A stretch of DNA of 64,000 bases from Asterella californica (taxonomy: Eukaryota > Streptophyta > Marchantiopsida > Marchantiales > Aytoniaceae): positions 35,634,501 to 35,698,500 of the forward strand of contig JAYKYS010000002.1 of NCBI GenBank assembly GCA_036924285.1, given 5' to 3'. The position numbers and the translations under genes were made by a program. This document shows, one piece after another, positions 23,170-33,258 of the stretch (position 1 is the first letter of the stretch; the number at the start of each line of letters is the position of its first letter). The notes under the pieces were generated by a model, which worked only from the letters and a program-made list of their open reading frames with translations, was not told the DNA's origin and searched no databases.

Positions 23170-23740
23170 CGAAGCTTTCATCGATCGATTGGCGGAAAGC
23201 TTGGTTCGTGACTTGACGAAGTAACAAAATATCCCGTTAGTAGGTTTTGCTTCTGCTTCCGCATCATTGTTTGATGTTCTATCAAATTCATACTCCACTT
23301 GTCTTTCTTTGCGTACCTCAGATACAATTTCAATCCATAACTTGGGAGAGCTTGATGTAATGAGCACTTCTCATTGTCATCGATATGTTTCTCATCCGAT
23401 GTAAGACTGTCATTCATATGAAGACGAACTGCTGACATATTTCATTTGGTATTTTCTCCATCCTCTTGAGTAACCACTGCATCCTATGTAGTATCCTCAT
23501 CAGCCATCTCTTCATCGGAGTCTTCCTCAGCTCGTGAATCTGAATATGTTATCTCTTTTTCAGACTCAATATCTACCGCGCTAGAACTGCTCTCACCTTC
23601 CACAACAGTTGGTTGAGACAGTGTCTTTTGTCCAACCTTGAAGGTTCCATTCTACCCTCACTTAATAACCGGACCATATCTATCAGAGATTTTGCGCTCA
23701 AGGTCATCTGGCACTTCTGTCCTACTAGTTGCACTTTCGT
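23170..23740 (-). pseudogene. Unidentified coding relic with acidic segment
   Basis: The minus-strand translation keeps one frame with only a few stops. From about 23740 down it reads TEVPDDLERKISDRYGPVIK, then FKVGQKTLSQPTVVEGE, an acidic Ser/Glu-rich run (EEDSDEEMADEDTT) and SAVRLHMNDSLTSDEKHIDD, then LKLYLRYAKKDKW. The composition is protein-like and unlike the AT-rich flanks. It lies on the same strand as the MULE transposase relic at 26.3-29.0 kb, 2.6 kb further downstream, so it might belong to the same decayed element. I do not recognise the family. Confidence 0.4.
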
Positions 23741-24261
23741 GCAAAAACCTTACATCCAACCCAAAACTTCACATCACTCCAATGCTAACATCTGATGATG
23801 CACTAGGAGAATACTTTCATTTGTTGTAATAGGTTGTAGCTTGTTCAGCTATCGGCTTGAACTCTGTAACTCCATTGTGATTATACTATTTCATGGCATG
23901 CACATCATACACGCATGAGCTTATAATTAGTGAATACATGAACTAGTAGAGGTTGAAATTAATGATTAGAAGAAGCAACTACTTACACGAGAGAGCATTC
24001 TCACCAAGTGGTATTTGCGTACCCTTCTCTACTTTGTACAGAAATAACCTCGACTCTTTTGGGTTGCATTCGGATCCTTCACATGCACTATTTTCTTTCC
24101 TTTTGATGGTGATCAACCACACCTATACGGTTCTGGGATCAGACAACAAAACTGTAATCTCTTGAGGTTGCTGTTCCACTAGCACCTTGTCTCATTGCAC
24201 ATCTTGCAAAGCTGCAGGCGGTTCAAGAGTGGACGTCATCATGTGGATATGTAGTCACAAA
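23741..24261. other. Intergenic DNA, no gene recognised
   Basis: Nothing recognised beyond short open frames on +. Confidence 0.5.
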
Positions 24262-24528
24262 AGATAGTGCAATTTGATGTTGTTCAGCTTAGTGGACTGT
24301 AGCATGTCAAGTACCAGACACAATATAATCGCTTGCATTACAATACCGATGTTCACAAATAACACTGCAAGTTGACAAAAGACACCAAGGCAACAATACC
24401 AAGCACTAGAGTACATCGCAACTCACAACCTTGAACACATAAGATAGTGCAATTTGATGTCATTCAGCTTAGTCGACTATAGCATGTTCAGTACTGAGCA
24501 TAATACGAGTACCTTACATTACATTACC
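24262..24528. repeat. Direct repeat of ~86 bp, two copies 180 bp apart
   Basis: Copy 1 (24262-24347) and copy 2 (24442-24528) both begin AGATAGTGCAATTTGATGT and continue with TTCAGCTTAGT.GACT.TAGCATGT and a TGCATTAC or TACATTAC tail. The intervening ~95 bp is not obviously repeated. Confidence 0.75.
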
Positions 24529-24546
24529 AAAGTGAATACATTGTGT

Positions 24547-24822
24547 TCATAACACAATGATAAACCCTGAACTAAAGCAAACTATGAATATGGTGAAGCC
24601 TCTAGGTGCTACTGCCTTGGTCTCGGGTAAAGCCCGGAAATCGTCAATTTCCAGAACGTCCGCCCTTTTTTTGTCTGACAGTGCCCCGACCTGTCGGACA
24701 GTCCCACGCCCTGCGGCCCTTTTTTTGAGTTTGGTTTCCGGCGGATTGTCCATTTCAGTAGATCCAAACCGGTGATACGCACGAGCGCACGCATTAAAGC
24801 TCTCAGCCTGACAATGGTCCAA
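24547..24822 (-). CDS. Small GC-rich ORF, possible exon or captured gene fragment
   Basis: The minus-strand frame encodes 91 residues with a basic core (TKLKKRAAGRGTVRQVGAL, then DKKRADVLEIDDFRALPETK). On the DNA level 24,640-24,800 is a GC-rich island in AT-rich surroundings. It holds two identical GCCCTTTTTTTG tracts and a hairpin (TGTCTGACAG with CTGTCGGACA, one wobble). Either it is an exon fragment captured by a transposon or a GC-rich non-coding repeat. I recognise no family; the last residues run into AT-rich DNA. Confidence 0.25.
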   Translation of the reverse strand: MDHCQAESFNACARAYHRFGSTEMDNPPETKLKKRAAGRGTVRQVGALSDKKRADVLEIDDFRALPETKAVAPRGFTIFIVCFSSGFIIVL

Positions 24823-24829
24823 AGTGTAC

Positions 24830-25590
24830 AGACTGGAGATAGTGCGGTGCTAATACATAAGCGAATACAGCGAGTCCTCTATGAGTTCAGTTGTGACATC
24901 TTATGGAGATTAATGATTAATTTAAAAATAACGATTAGTTCAAAAAGAACACGAGAAGTTGACAATGGATGTCAAGACAAGACACGAAGAAAGCGTCCAA
25001 TAATGCTATCACAAGAGAGCACAATAGTACATACTGAGAACCGACTTGAATCAAAGAGCAAAGAATGAAAGAGTTTTCAACATCTTACTTGACGATCGAT
25101 CCACGCAATGTCTTGCTACTACCTCAGCGTTGTTGTAGCAAATCGTCCCGATCTTAAGTTGGACACAAGTCAAGCATATCGATAAAACATAGTTGTAACA
25201 AATTGCGTCAATCTGAAGTTGAACACAAGTGAACATAATGGATCGAAGAGCAAAGCCGAGATCCACGAGAGCTAGAGTCTGCATACAACTAGGTCGAAAG
25301 TGACCGATCATCATCTGCGTATCTAAAATGAATACCCAAACTGAGAAGATCAAAGAAGAAAGATTTCACTTCCAGTTCGATGTTACAACAAATGTGCTCA
25401 AGAACACGGTCAGCCTCGATTTGCAAAAAATATCCGTGGTCGTCGTTCACGGCATACATATTGTCCTACTTACACACAACCAAAATGTCCCTCAATCTAC
25501 CTACGGACAACTGAAATGCGTATCTGATCCATCTCGATCCTCACTCCTTTTCGTGGAGTCACAAAGCAAGTGCACGTTTCTAAATCACAA
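24830..25590. other. Intergenic DNA, no gene recognised
   Basis: A plus frame at 25328-25729 (133 codons) is open but shows no domain, and its 3' half contains the TGACA/TGTCA inverted motifs. I do not call it. Confidence 0.4.
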
Positions 25591-26200
25591 GACATTGTCA
25601 TTTCTCACATTAGTGCATGGATCACGTCACGTTGTGACGACGTCGGGGACGTTGACTGTATATGTAGACAATGACAATCTATTGTCATTATCATTCAAAA
25701 GTGACGAGAGATTCAGAAAACCAGGTTGACGTATAATCTCATGCGTTTGCATGATCAGAAAAACATATGATTGCAAATGAGATTATACGATAGATATTGA
25801 CATAATACTATCATTTCACTAGGACAAGTATATTACTCACGATAGATTGACAAGGTAGTGTCATTTCCCTCACATAACAATAACATCATTGACAAATGAC
25901 AAGATAGTGTCATTCTGCTCCCAAATTAACAATAACATCTGACCCAAATGACATGATATTGTCATTTCCAAGAAATAAATAATATTACGATACAAAGACA
26001 GACATGTCCTTGTCCTTAATTCTCATCTCAAATTAACAATAACATCAGATCCAAATGACATGGTATTTTCACTTCCAGAAGATAAAAAATATTACGGTTC
26101 TCAGATTGACATGTTCTTGTCATTCAATCTCGTCACATGACATATTCATGCATATACGAATGACAAGACATTGTCATTCTGTTATGAACATTGACTGTTA
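25591..26200. repeat. Cluster of TGACA/TGTCA inverted motifs and diverged tandem units
   Basis: The block is full of small palindromes of the type AATGACA...TGTCATT. The best is AATGACAA (25670-25677) with TTGTCATT (25682-25689). Others read AATGACAAGATAGTGTCATT or AATGACATGATATTGTCATT. Around them the phrase AATTAACAATAACATC recurs at about 25920 and 26030, followed by ATGACAT and AATATTACG, giving a diverged tandem unit of roughly 110-120 bp. It lies just beyond the 3' end of the MULE coding relic. Confidence 0.65.
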
Positions 26201-26329
26201 TTATCATCTTGACAATATGATGTATAGAAATGTCAGAGACAACAAAACACAAGTCAACTGTTCCAAAACTCAACATCCGTCGAGATTTAAACAATTGCAT
26301 ACAATGATGAGTCACCTATTGGCTAACTC

Positions 26330-28990
26330 CAAAGTCACACTCTAGCTTTGATCCCATGATGTTTGAATCTATAGAGTAGTACAACATGCCATCACTGAAA
26401 TAAACATCACTATGTCTAGGATCTGCACTAATGTCACCTATGGGAACACTATTCTGACTGCCTCCAACATCACTTGGACATTCAGATCTTCCACATGTCC
26501 ATCAGTTATGATCCCTTCTTGGGCATGTTCTGGAGACTCCATGACCTCTATTGCTTGGAACTCTTCTAACTGTATGGACTACATGTAAACACAATCCATC
26601 ATTCTCGGCTCCTCTTCACCATGGAGAGGATATACCAACATGTTCTCATCAGGAGGCGCTTCTATAGTAGTGTTCTGTGACTGATCCAAACCTGTAGCAT
26701 TATTGGAAATATGGATGATCCTCTACCTGCCTCAACGAACAAGAATTGATGACAGACCACAACCAAACACTTGTTTTAGTTCTTGTAACGCGAATGCATA
26801 TAATGAAAAAGTGTAAATGGAGACTAGACTATGCTGATACCAAATGACATCAAATCTGTTGGTTGGACAACCCACTAGCTCCATATCCCAACAGATAATG
26901 TGTGAGTAAGACCACCGCATCTCTTGGAATTCTTGACAAATGCACTCATGCTTCAAGCATTCTCTAGCTCTTACAATAAAGGTTTCTCTGCCATTTAGTG
27001 CTTGTATGGACGCCTATGTACGACTAGAGACGATGCATTGTGAAGTTTCTGTCAACCTCTCATTTTCAACGAGTCTTCGCGGTCTGTGCAAACTCAGACA
27101 CAAACTGCCCCTACCTCCAGCTCTTAATGACGTTGTGAGAACATTCCCATTACATTGAACCAAATATCATATAATATCCTGAAAGGAGAGTTGAGACGGA
27201 TGCGCTTCAAACTAACGTTCATACTCTTTGTAAGATTTGATGTGATTTTCACATAAAGGGGGTGCGAGAAGACACACTTGGCAAACCGGTCTGGTGAAAT
27301 TGACTGGATGTATTCGGCCAAAGCCTTCCAAGTGTCTCTAGTCCTCTCTAGTCAATCCAATAGTTCGTTGTATCTGCAAGCCGAATGATAGTTACCTGTC
27401 ATTTTCGTAGTAAAGTAACACTTGCTTGTCAATTCAGCTCATGATAGATGCATAACATACACATAGACCAACAACATCAGCATTAGACAAAATGAGCATT
27501 GGTAAGATGATTCAACTGTGAGAAGGTGCTATTATAAATAAACTCTTTAAACAAATTCTCAGCACGTTTCTCGTATTGGCTCCAAACATTCATCTGCAGA
27601 TGGTAGATACGGTGTCCATGAATCATGTATGAGAACACCTCGGCAATAGCAGCTTCTAAATCTTTTATCGATCCGATATTTTCACTGTTTCTGCAGTCAT
27701 ACATGTCTCAATCGCCTCGCGTAAAAGTACACAAAACCACCGTCAAGTCTACGAGTTCTCAACAGGGACGATTGCATAAGCTAAAATAATCGACTTGTTG
27801 TTTCTGTCAAAGACTGATGTCATAAATATCTGACAAGGAAATTTTTACCATGATATGCATTAATAATTATATTCTTGCTACAAAAGAGAAGTATGAACCT
27901 GGAAGCACCGAGAGCGATAAAAGCTCGACAAGGGCACTGAGTTGTTATTCAAGTTCTCTCACACTACAACGACAGTGGGATCGATAATCAAAATATGTCT
28001 ACATAGTGCATGTATATAATGGAAGAAGTCGACTTATACCTCATGCATCCAGCCTTTTATGTGTTTCCTTCCACATCAAACAAATATGTACGTTGTGCAT
28101 TTTTGATAAGAGATACATATTTATTCTTGAAGGGTTTCACTCGAACGTTAGTATCAACAGCAACTCTGTTGCTCAGAACAGTACCAAAGAGTTTAGAATT
28201 CGATGCAGATCTTCGTCAAACCGCTAGGGGCTCAGACAAATATGCAACAAATTACACAATATTATCTTTATTTGTCCACATAGCTTTTCTGTTGACTCGT
28301 ACTCTCTAATGACATCAATTAATCCTCATCTCGAGAGTAAGTCCAGCATTGCCATCGCAAAACACTATTTCTCCAGCAGTGAGATATCACATTCTCCCTC
28401 CGGCTCTATCATTTCTACTTCTCACAAATACGTTCCAACAATTAGTCTCACTTCTCGCATTTTCGACCTTTTCTGTTCTATGTGAAGGTGCAATAATCAT
28501 GTAAGCTGACAATTACGTCTTTGAATGAAATCAGTAAAGATCCAGGATTCATACAGTGGTTCCTATGACCGGAGTTGAGACGTGATGACATCTACAATGA
28601 CATCAGCATATCACCTGCAGATTTTCATTTTTGACCCGTATCGACAAACATGAGCTCTACAAGAACTAGTGGATTTTATCCTCTGAAATGTCCGACTGTG
28701 TAAAAGTGATCAGCACTCATCAATCAAACTCGACAAAGCATTCAAACTCCTTGTCTAGTCTAAGATGGCTAGCTGCTTACAAGATCTGCTCTAGAGTCTA
28801 ATCATTCAAATCACGTTGCTAACTAATTGCTCTATCCATCTCCGTTCTCTATCGATTGAATACAATTTCTGCATTGTGAGACCTTCGATCTTCTTTAGCC
28901 GGAAAACTGACTCTCAACTTGTCACTGAGGAAGTAAAGCTGATCAGGAACCAATTCTGACAAATCTTCATCCGCATGCATATTGTCCAGT
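26330..28990 (-). pseudogene. Mutator-like (MULE) transposase pseudogene
   Basis: A transposase of the MuDR type cuts and pastes DNA at its long terminal inverted repeats. Reading the minus strand across stops and frameshifts, domains appear in the expected order. Near 28520, FKDVIVSLHDYC then NRKGRKCEK and CWNVFVRSRNDR resemble the N-terminal Mutator DNA-binding domain. Near 27850-27720, INAYHGKNFLVRY then FDRNNKSIILAYAIVPVEN and TWRWFCVLLREAIE match the MULE DDE core. Near 27620-27500 comes HRIYHLQMNVW...LFKEFIYNSTFSQLN. At 26950-26800, HECICQEFQEM...YSH resembles a SWIM zinc finger whose third Cys is replaced. Then there is a Pro/Glu-rich tail (DENMLVYPLHGEEEPRMMD, IGDISADPRHSD). Many stops: the gene is dead. 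Upstream 28990-28700 also reads protein-like (DLSELVPDQLYFLSDKLRV). Confidence 0.75.
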
Positions 28991-29582
28991 TTCATACTTG
29001 CGGTCTCGTCCAAAGTTCACAGTCTACTCTTGATGAAAATAAAGAGTCTTCATGTTCGCGCTCGACACAACTCTATCAAAAGTTCTTCACCAGCTCGTGG
29101 TATGCAAAATTCCAGTACTTCACCTCGAGATGAGCTCTTTGTCTCGACTCCTCAAACTAACAAAAAACCACGTCCGGATAAATATACATGTTGGACTCCC
29201 GTCGGATTTACAACGGGAAGACTGCAATGCGGTATGACTAAGATGTGCTTTATTAGTCATGGGAGAGATCAAGAAGAAAACATTTCTGAGGGGTATGCTG
29301 AAGTATATATCCCAAGTGAAAGAGAGAAAAAATATCTTTCCAAACCTACTTAGTCAAGAATAGAGCAGAGGAGGACAACCTACCTGCTTCCGGTAAATCT
29401 GGCTTTTCACTCCTTCGCTGCCGTTCCATGTCATGTTTGCTTCTAGTTCAGAAGTTATCAACTTGGCCAAATATCGACATGAGAATTCTGCGATTGTATA
29501 TGTACAAAAACTCCATAATATTGTCACGTGATAACATCAGCAAATTAAATATATATCAAAAGTATATTTACCGCTTAAACAT
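28991..29582. other. Intergenic DNA, no gene recognised
   Basis: A plus frame at 28982-29353 is open for 123 codons without a recognisable domain. It is opposite to the MULE relic and may be an incidental frame. Confidence 0.35.
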
Positions 29583-29682
29583 GAAGTACTGTAATACTTG
29601 CGAGCTAAACATGTATGAAGTGCAGTGAGGTACTGTATTACTTGGGAGCTAAATAAGTATAATAAGTGCAGGTTGGTCACAA
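29583..29682. repeat. ~48 bp tandem repeat, two units
   Basis: GTACTGTAATACTTGCGAGC...AAGTGCAG (from about 29587) is followed by GTACTGTATTACTTGGGAGC...AAGTGCAG (from about 29631). The units differ by several substitutions. Confidence 0.65.
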
Positions 29683-30275
29683 ACAGTGAAGTAATGTATT
29701 CGTAAGGATTTACACTTTGAGACACAATTGCATGAGGTAGACTCTTATGCCACCAGTTCAAAACTAAAAAGAATGTGGTATCGTACATTGGATGATTCAA
29801 AAAGAAATTTAATATGTGGAGGAACTGGAGAGTGTTTGCATTGTTCAAATCTATACCGTTTGAAAATTAATTCATCGGTGAACAGAGTCAGAGGAGGTGT
29901 CTGGATTATCAGATTGACACAAGAGCAAGCGAGGAATATACATGATTCGTCCTATCCTAACATCTAAAATCTAATGAGATTAAGAGAGTCACATACAGTA
30001 TTATCCAAAGACCAAGATCTTATTACAGGTCAACTGCTACCTACATAAAGAACGCAATATACAACTGCTTCAGTCCTCTTGCCAGGAGCTCAATCTGTCT
30101 ATTAAGATAGCTGCTCAAGACGAAAGGAAAAGAAAAGGCGCTCTCTCTCTTATCGATTGCGTTTTCACAGCTGATCTAGGAGATAGGCATAGGCAGTATT
30201 GGACATATTGTCAACCTATATAGAAGAAACATAGAGAGTTTGTGCTAAATACTTTATACACAAGAAGGGAGCAGT
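29683..30275. other. Intergenic DNA, no gene recognised
   Basis: No recognisable gene. Short frames on both strands only. Confidence 0.5.
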
Positions 30276-30323
30276 GCGTATTCATCTCTAAATCATCATT
30301 CACCATATTAGAGGTGAATATGC
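30276..30323 (+). repeat. Two-hairpin repeat family, copy e (first hairpin)
   Basis: GCGTATTCATCTCTAA (30276-30291) pairs along all 16 positions with TTAGAGGTGAATATGC (30308-30323) if two G-U wobbles are allowed. It is the strongest hairpin 1 of the family and carries the family flank GAATATGCA. The second hairpin is not clear here. Confidence 0.55.
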
Positions 30324-31234
30324 ATGAGGGTTTTTTACGCGAGGAAAAGTGTTGTCACAATTAAAATAAAGTTTTAATTCGATACAGATCACAGTTTTTT
30401 ACTTCAACTAAAACATCTTATTGAACTATTCTTATGATTCTATGACCGAAGAATGAACTTGGTTGTTGGTCGTTCATGTTTAGAGCACCCAACAACCACG
30501 ATAGTTTACGGTACATCTGTACAGAGATTCTAGGGTTTCAAGAATGAACCCTAATTTTGAGAATAAACCTTGATTATTTTATACAAGAATACTCGATGGA
30601 TTTTCTACTTTGTTATGCATAATTGGTTATCAAAACTGTATGACCTTTGTAAACGTTTAAAGCCCAATTGCCTCTAGAAATAAGACTGGTAACCAGAAGG
30701 ACTTTGTTATGCAGGTTTGTGGTTAGCGAACAAAGAAATTAACCGTTATACCCTATTACTTTTGATACTTATTTGCTTGCGAGAACAAAATCGATAAAAC
30801 CCCAAGTACGAGTATATTAAAAGCATGAAAATATATTCATTCTTTTTCTTGTAGTGTTTTTTCAGTCTGGAAGAAGAGATTTTTTTTTGTTCCAAGAAAC
30901 CCGAAATCTTCAACGTAACATTTCTCACAAGTGAATAGCTTTAATTTGAATCTTTATTCATAAATTCTAAATTGAGATAGTAATCACCATACATTTTCCG
31001 AATGATGTTTAAATTTCTCAGTTCTTTGAAAGTAAACCCGCAAAATAAGGTCTTTTGGGTTACCAGGAGCACTTGTAGTCATACTCGGGGTTTAAGTAAG
31101 AACTTAAATCGAACCTCTCCTAGAACTTTACACGGTGGAATTCACTTCACAACTACCTTTAGAGTATCCATTGAGAAGTCCTGAAACAAAACAGTATCTT
31201 CTTTTGCTTTTTATACCCGCAGCTGGGGTTTAAG

Positions 31235-31297
31235 TGTTCTTTCCTTGTGAGGCTTGATGGGTCTTTCCATCCGTTGGCTATTCATTGCGTCGCGTTT
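31235..31297 (-). repeat. Dispersed repeat, copy 4 (internally deleted)
   Basis: The stretch from TTCTTTCCTTGTGAGGCTTG to CTATTCATTGCGTCGCGTTT matches the inverted form of the repeat at 5898-6033 and 20052-20189, but lacks the middle CCCTTCGGGTCC block. It abuts the inner edge of the left inverted arm of the 2.0 kb element. Confidence 0.65.
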
Positions 31298-32365
31298 CTT
31301 CGTGTTTAATCGGTATAAAAGTTCAAATATTTATACACACGTTGTCTAACAATTTAGAAATGGTAAATGCTCACTAGGACTAGCAAACTTTTATACATAG
31401 AGTTCAGTACTCTCGTGAAGATTCTAACACCCGTGCTGTTTCAGACTTCATGTCCTCAGGATATTAGTATTCATTCTTATATTATGAAACCACCGCTGAA
31501 CTGAAAGGGTCCCGGTAAGGCCCTCCTTTTGTTTCATGGGGTTCACCTTATTGGTTCCATTATGCGTGTTGATTAATTTACTTTAACCATTGATCCAAAT
31601 ACCCTTGCAAAACTTGTCACTAATTGCACCACAACGAAGAAGATATACAATATATAGCACGATATGGAACGGGAACCTCAAACATTGAATAGCACGGGTT
31701 GAGGATGTGCAAATAGCACGAGCTCGGAATCTGCAGTGACATCCTCCCCCGCCACAGCGTAACATAACGCATACTAGCGCCCTGCTTGTTGTTTTTCCAT
31801 TCATCTTGAAATCATGTCAGACCCTCCCTCCCACTCGGCATGAGTCTTGCGTGGCTTACACATTTTCTTCCCTATACCTCGCAAGTTGCAAGTCGGAGCT
31901 GGTTGAAGAAATGAGGTTCTCACGATGCTGCTTTTGATCAGTCCTCGTCGTGACACAATCATGACAGATTCCTGCATTCATTCCTGCATATATTCCTGCA
32001 TATCGAGGATTCTTTTCGGTGAAGAAGAAGTGAGCCTCAGGACATCCAAGACGCGATCAGTACTTCTATGGGATGGCCCTTATCGCTTGAATGAAAGCAT
32101 CAGACGAAGTGCTCCATGCGTGAACAGACAGCTGCTGCACCAGTTCCTTGCTCTCGTATCGTTTTGCCTTTTCCAAGGTACGTCCAGTTTTCCACTTTTA
32201 GATCTAATGATAGTAGTAAAGGCCATAACAAACCTCTCCTGTAAAAGATTCCCGTTGCTCCTGGAAATAAAGTGTATGATGTTTTCTCCACAAATCGAAC
32301 GGGGTACCTCCTTGAAATGTTCTCTGGCCGTATGTCTCCTTTATCCACAGCCTGTTTGAAACTTT

Positions 32366-32408
32366 TCGATCGAACCCCTATGCATTTTCTGCATGGGGGT
32401 TCGATCGA
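32366..32408. repeat. 19 bp near-perfect hairpin
   Basis: TCGATCGAACCCCTATGCA (32366-32384), loop TTTTC, and TGCATGGGGGTTCGATCGA (32390-32408). All 19 positions pair except one T-G wobble (A-C mispair if transcribed from the other strand). It sits just inside the right arm of the 2.0 kb element. Confidence 0.8.
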
Positions 32409-32760
32409 TGACACTTGAGACTTACCAGCTTAAACCCTTTAAACCCCCAGGTGTGGGTATAAAAGAAAAGAAAAGAATTTACATTTTTCCCTCCCAATGT
32501 ACTTTAGGTTAGAAAGAAAATACTATTTCGTTCCAAGAAACCACAGTGAACAGCTTTGATCACGTCACAACTCAATAGTCAGTTGTGAAGTGAATCACAC
32601 AGTGTAATGTTCTGGGAGAGCTTTGATTTAAGCCATTGTTTGTTAAAGTAAATTATTTCAGCAAAAGTATTTGGAGCATAATGGTTAGATTTCTTGGTTC
32701 GCTAACAACCTAACTGCAGAATAGAGTACTCCTGGTTATCAGGTATATTTGTAGAGGAGA

Positions 32761-32984
32761 TGTTAATACATGTACAACCTCTAGTTAGTTGAGTTGCATC
32801 TACTATAGTTAGGTCTATATTCCGTCGAGAATAGGTTAGAGGGACCCAACCCTCTTTGTATCCTATAGTACAGGAGGGACTGATGACCCTCCGTTGCTTC
32901 TCTTCGTGAATTTTGTCTTTCTTTTTCTTTGTAAGTTCTTTTAGGTGTGATCCTCTTCTCTTGGAGGTTGTCCTTATTTTAACA
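32761..32984 (+). mobile_element. Short LTR (224 bp), separate family
   Basis: It begins TGTTAATACA and ends TTTTAACA, with short inverted termini. A primer-site-like sequence follows. Length and layout match the ~222 bp LTRs at 8437 and 44605, and it shares TTAGAGGG with the pyrimidine-rich 3' third, but overall sequence is different. No second copy is seen in the window. Confidence 0.65.
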
Positions 32985-33258
32985 TGGTATGAGAGAGTGA
33001 GGAGGTATGAGAGAAAGCTTACGGTAATAAGAGTACAAGAGAGTGTACGCAGGTGAAAGGAGACGTTGTATTTTTTGCTGTATTTTGTCATCTTGGAAGA
33101 ATCAAGATCTTCAAAGCAGTTTTGAAAGAAAAAATGATTTTTTCTATCATTTTCAGACGGGGTTCCACAGATCCATGAATTGAGTAAATCTGGACAATCC
33201 AATATGAGAAGTTGAACAGTCCAAAAGTTAAGTGCGAATTGTGTATTAAAACAAAGTA
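32985..33258 (+). mobile_element. Primer site and leader of the short-LTR element, truncated
   Basis: TGGTATGAGAGAGTG directly follows the LTR and resembles the tRNA-iMet primer site TGGTATCAGAGC with two changes. The leader runs to 33258, where the truncated LTR of element B begins. A long minus-strand open frame across the LTR and leader (32702-33292) appears incidental. Confidence 0.55.

Larger units (their letters stand above)
30715..32714. mobile_element. 2.0 kb long-inverted-repeat element flanked by TGCAG
   Basis: The left end (from 30715, TGGTTAGCGAACAAAGAAAT) is repeated inverted at the right end (to 32714, GGTTCGCTAACAACC). Further inward, CACTTCACAACT, the CTCTCC.AGAAC.TTACAC block and TTTATACCC.CA.CTGGGG occur in both arms, so homologous arms span about 30715-31234 (with extra sequence) and 32431-32714. 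TGCAG occurs immediately outside both ends (30710-30714 and 32715-32719), a plausible 5 bp target duplication. The core, about 31590-32350, is GC-richer than its flanks and has open frames on both strands (for example 31925-32359) without recognisable motifs. Captured host sequence, as in Pack-MULEs, is possible. The element also holds a copy of the dispersed repeat and a 19 bp hairpin. Confidence 0.65.

Noticed and set aside
5898..31297. The outer dispersed repeats as ends of one 25 kb transposon
   Set aside because: They are inverted, but two further copies lie between as a closer pair, and no matching flanking duplication is seen.
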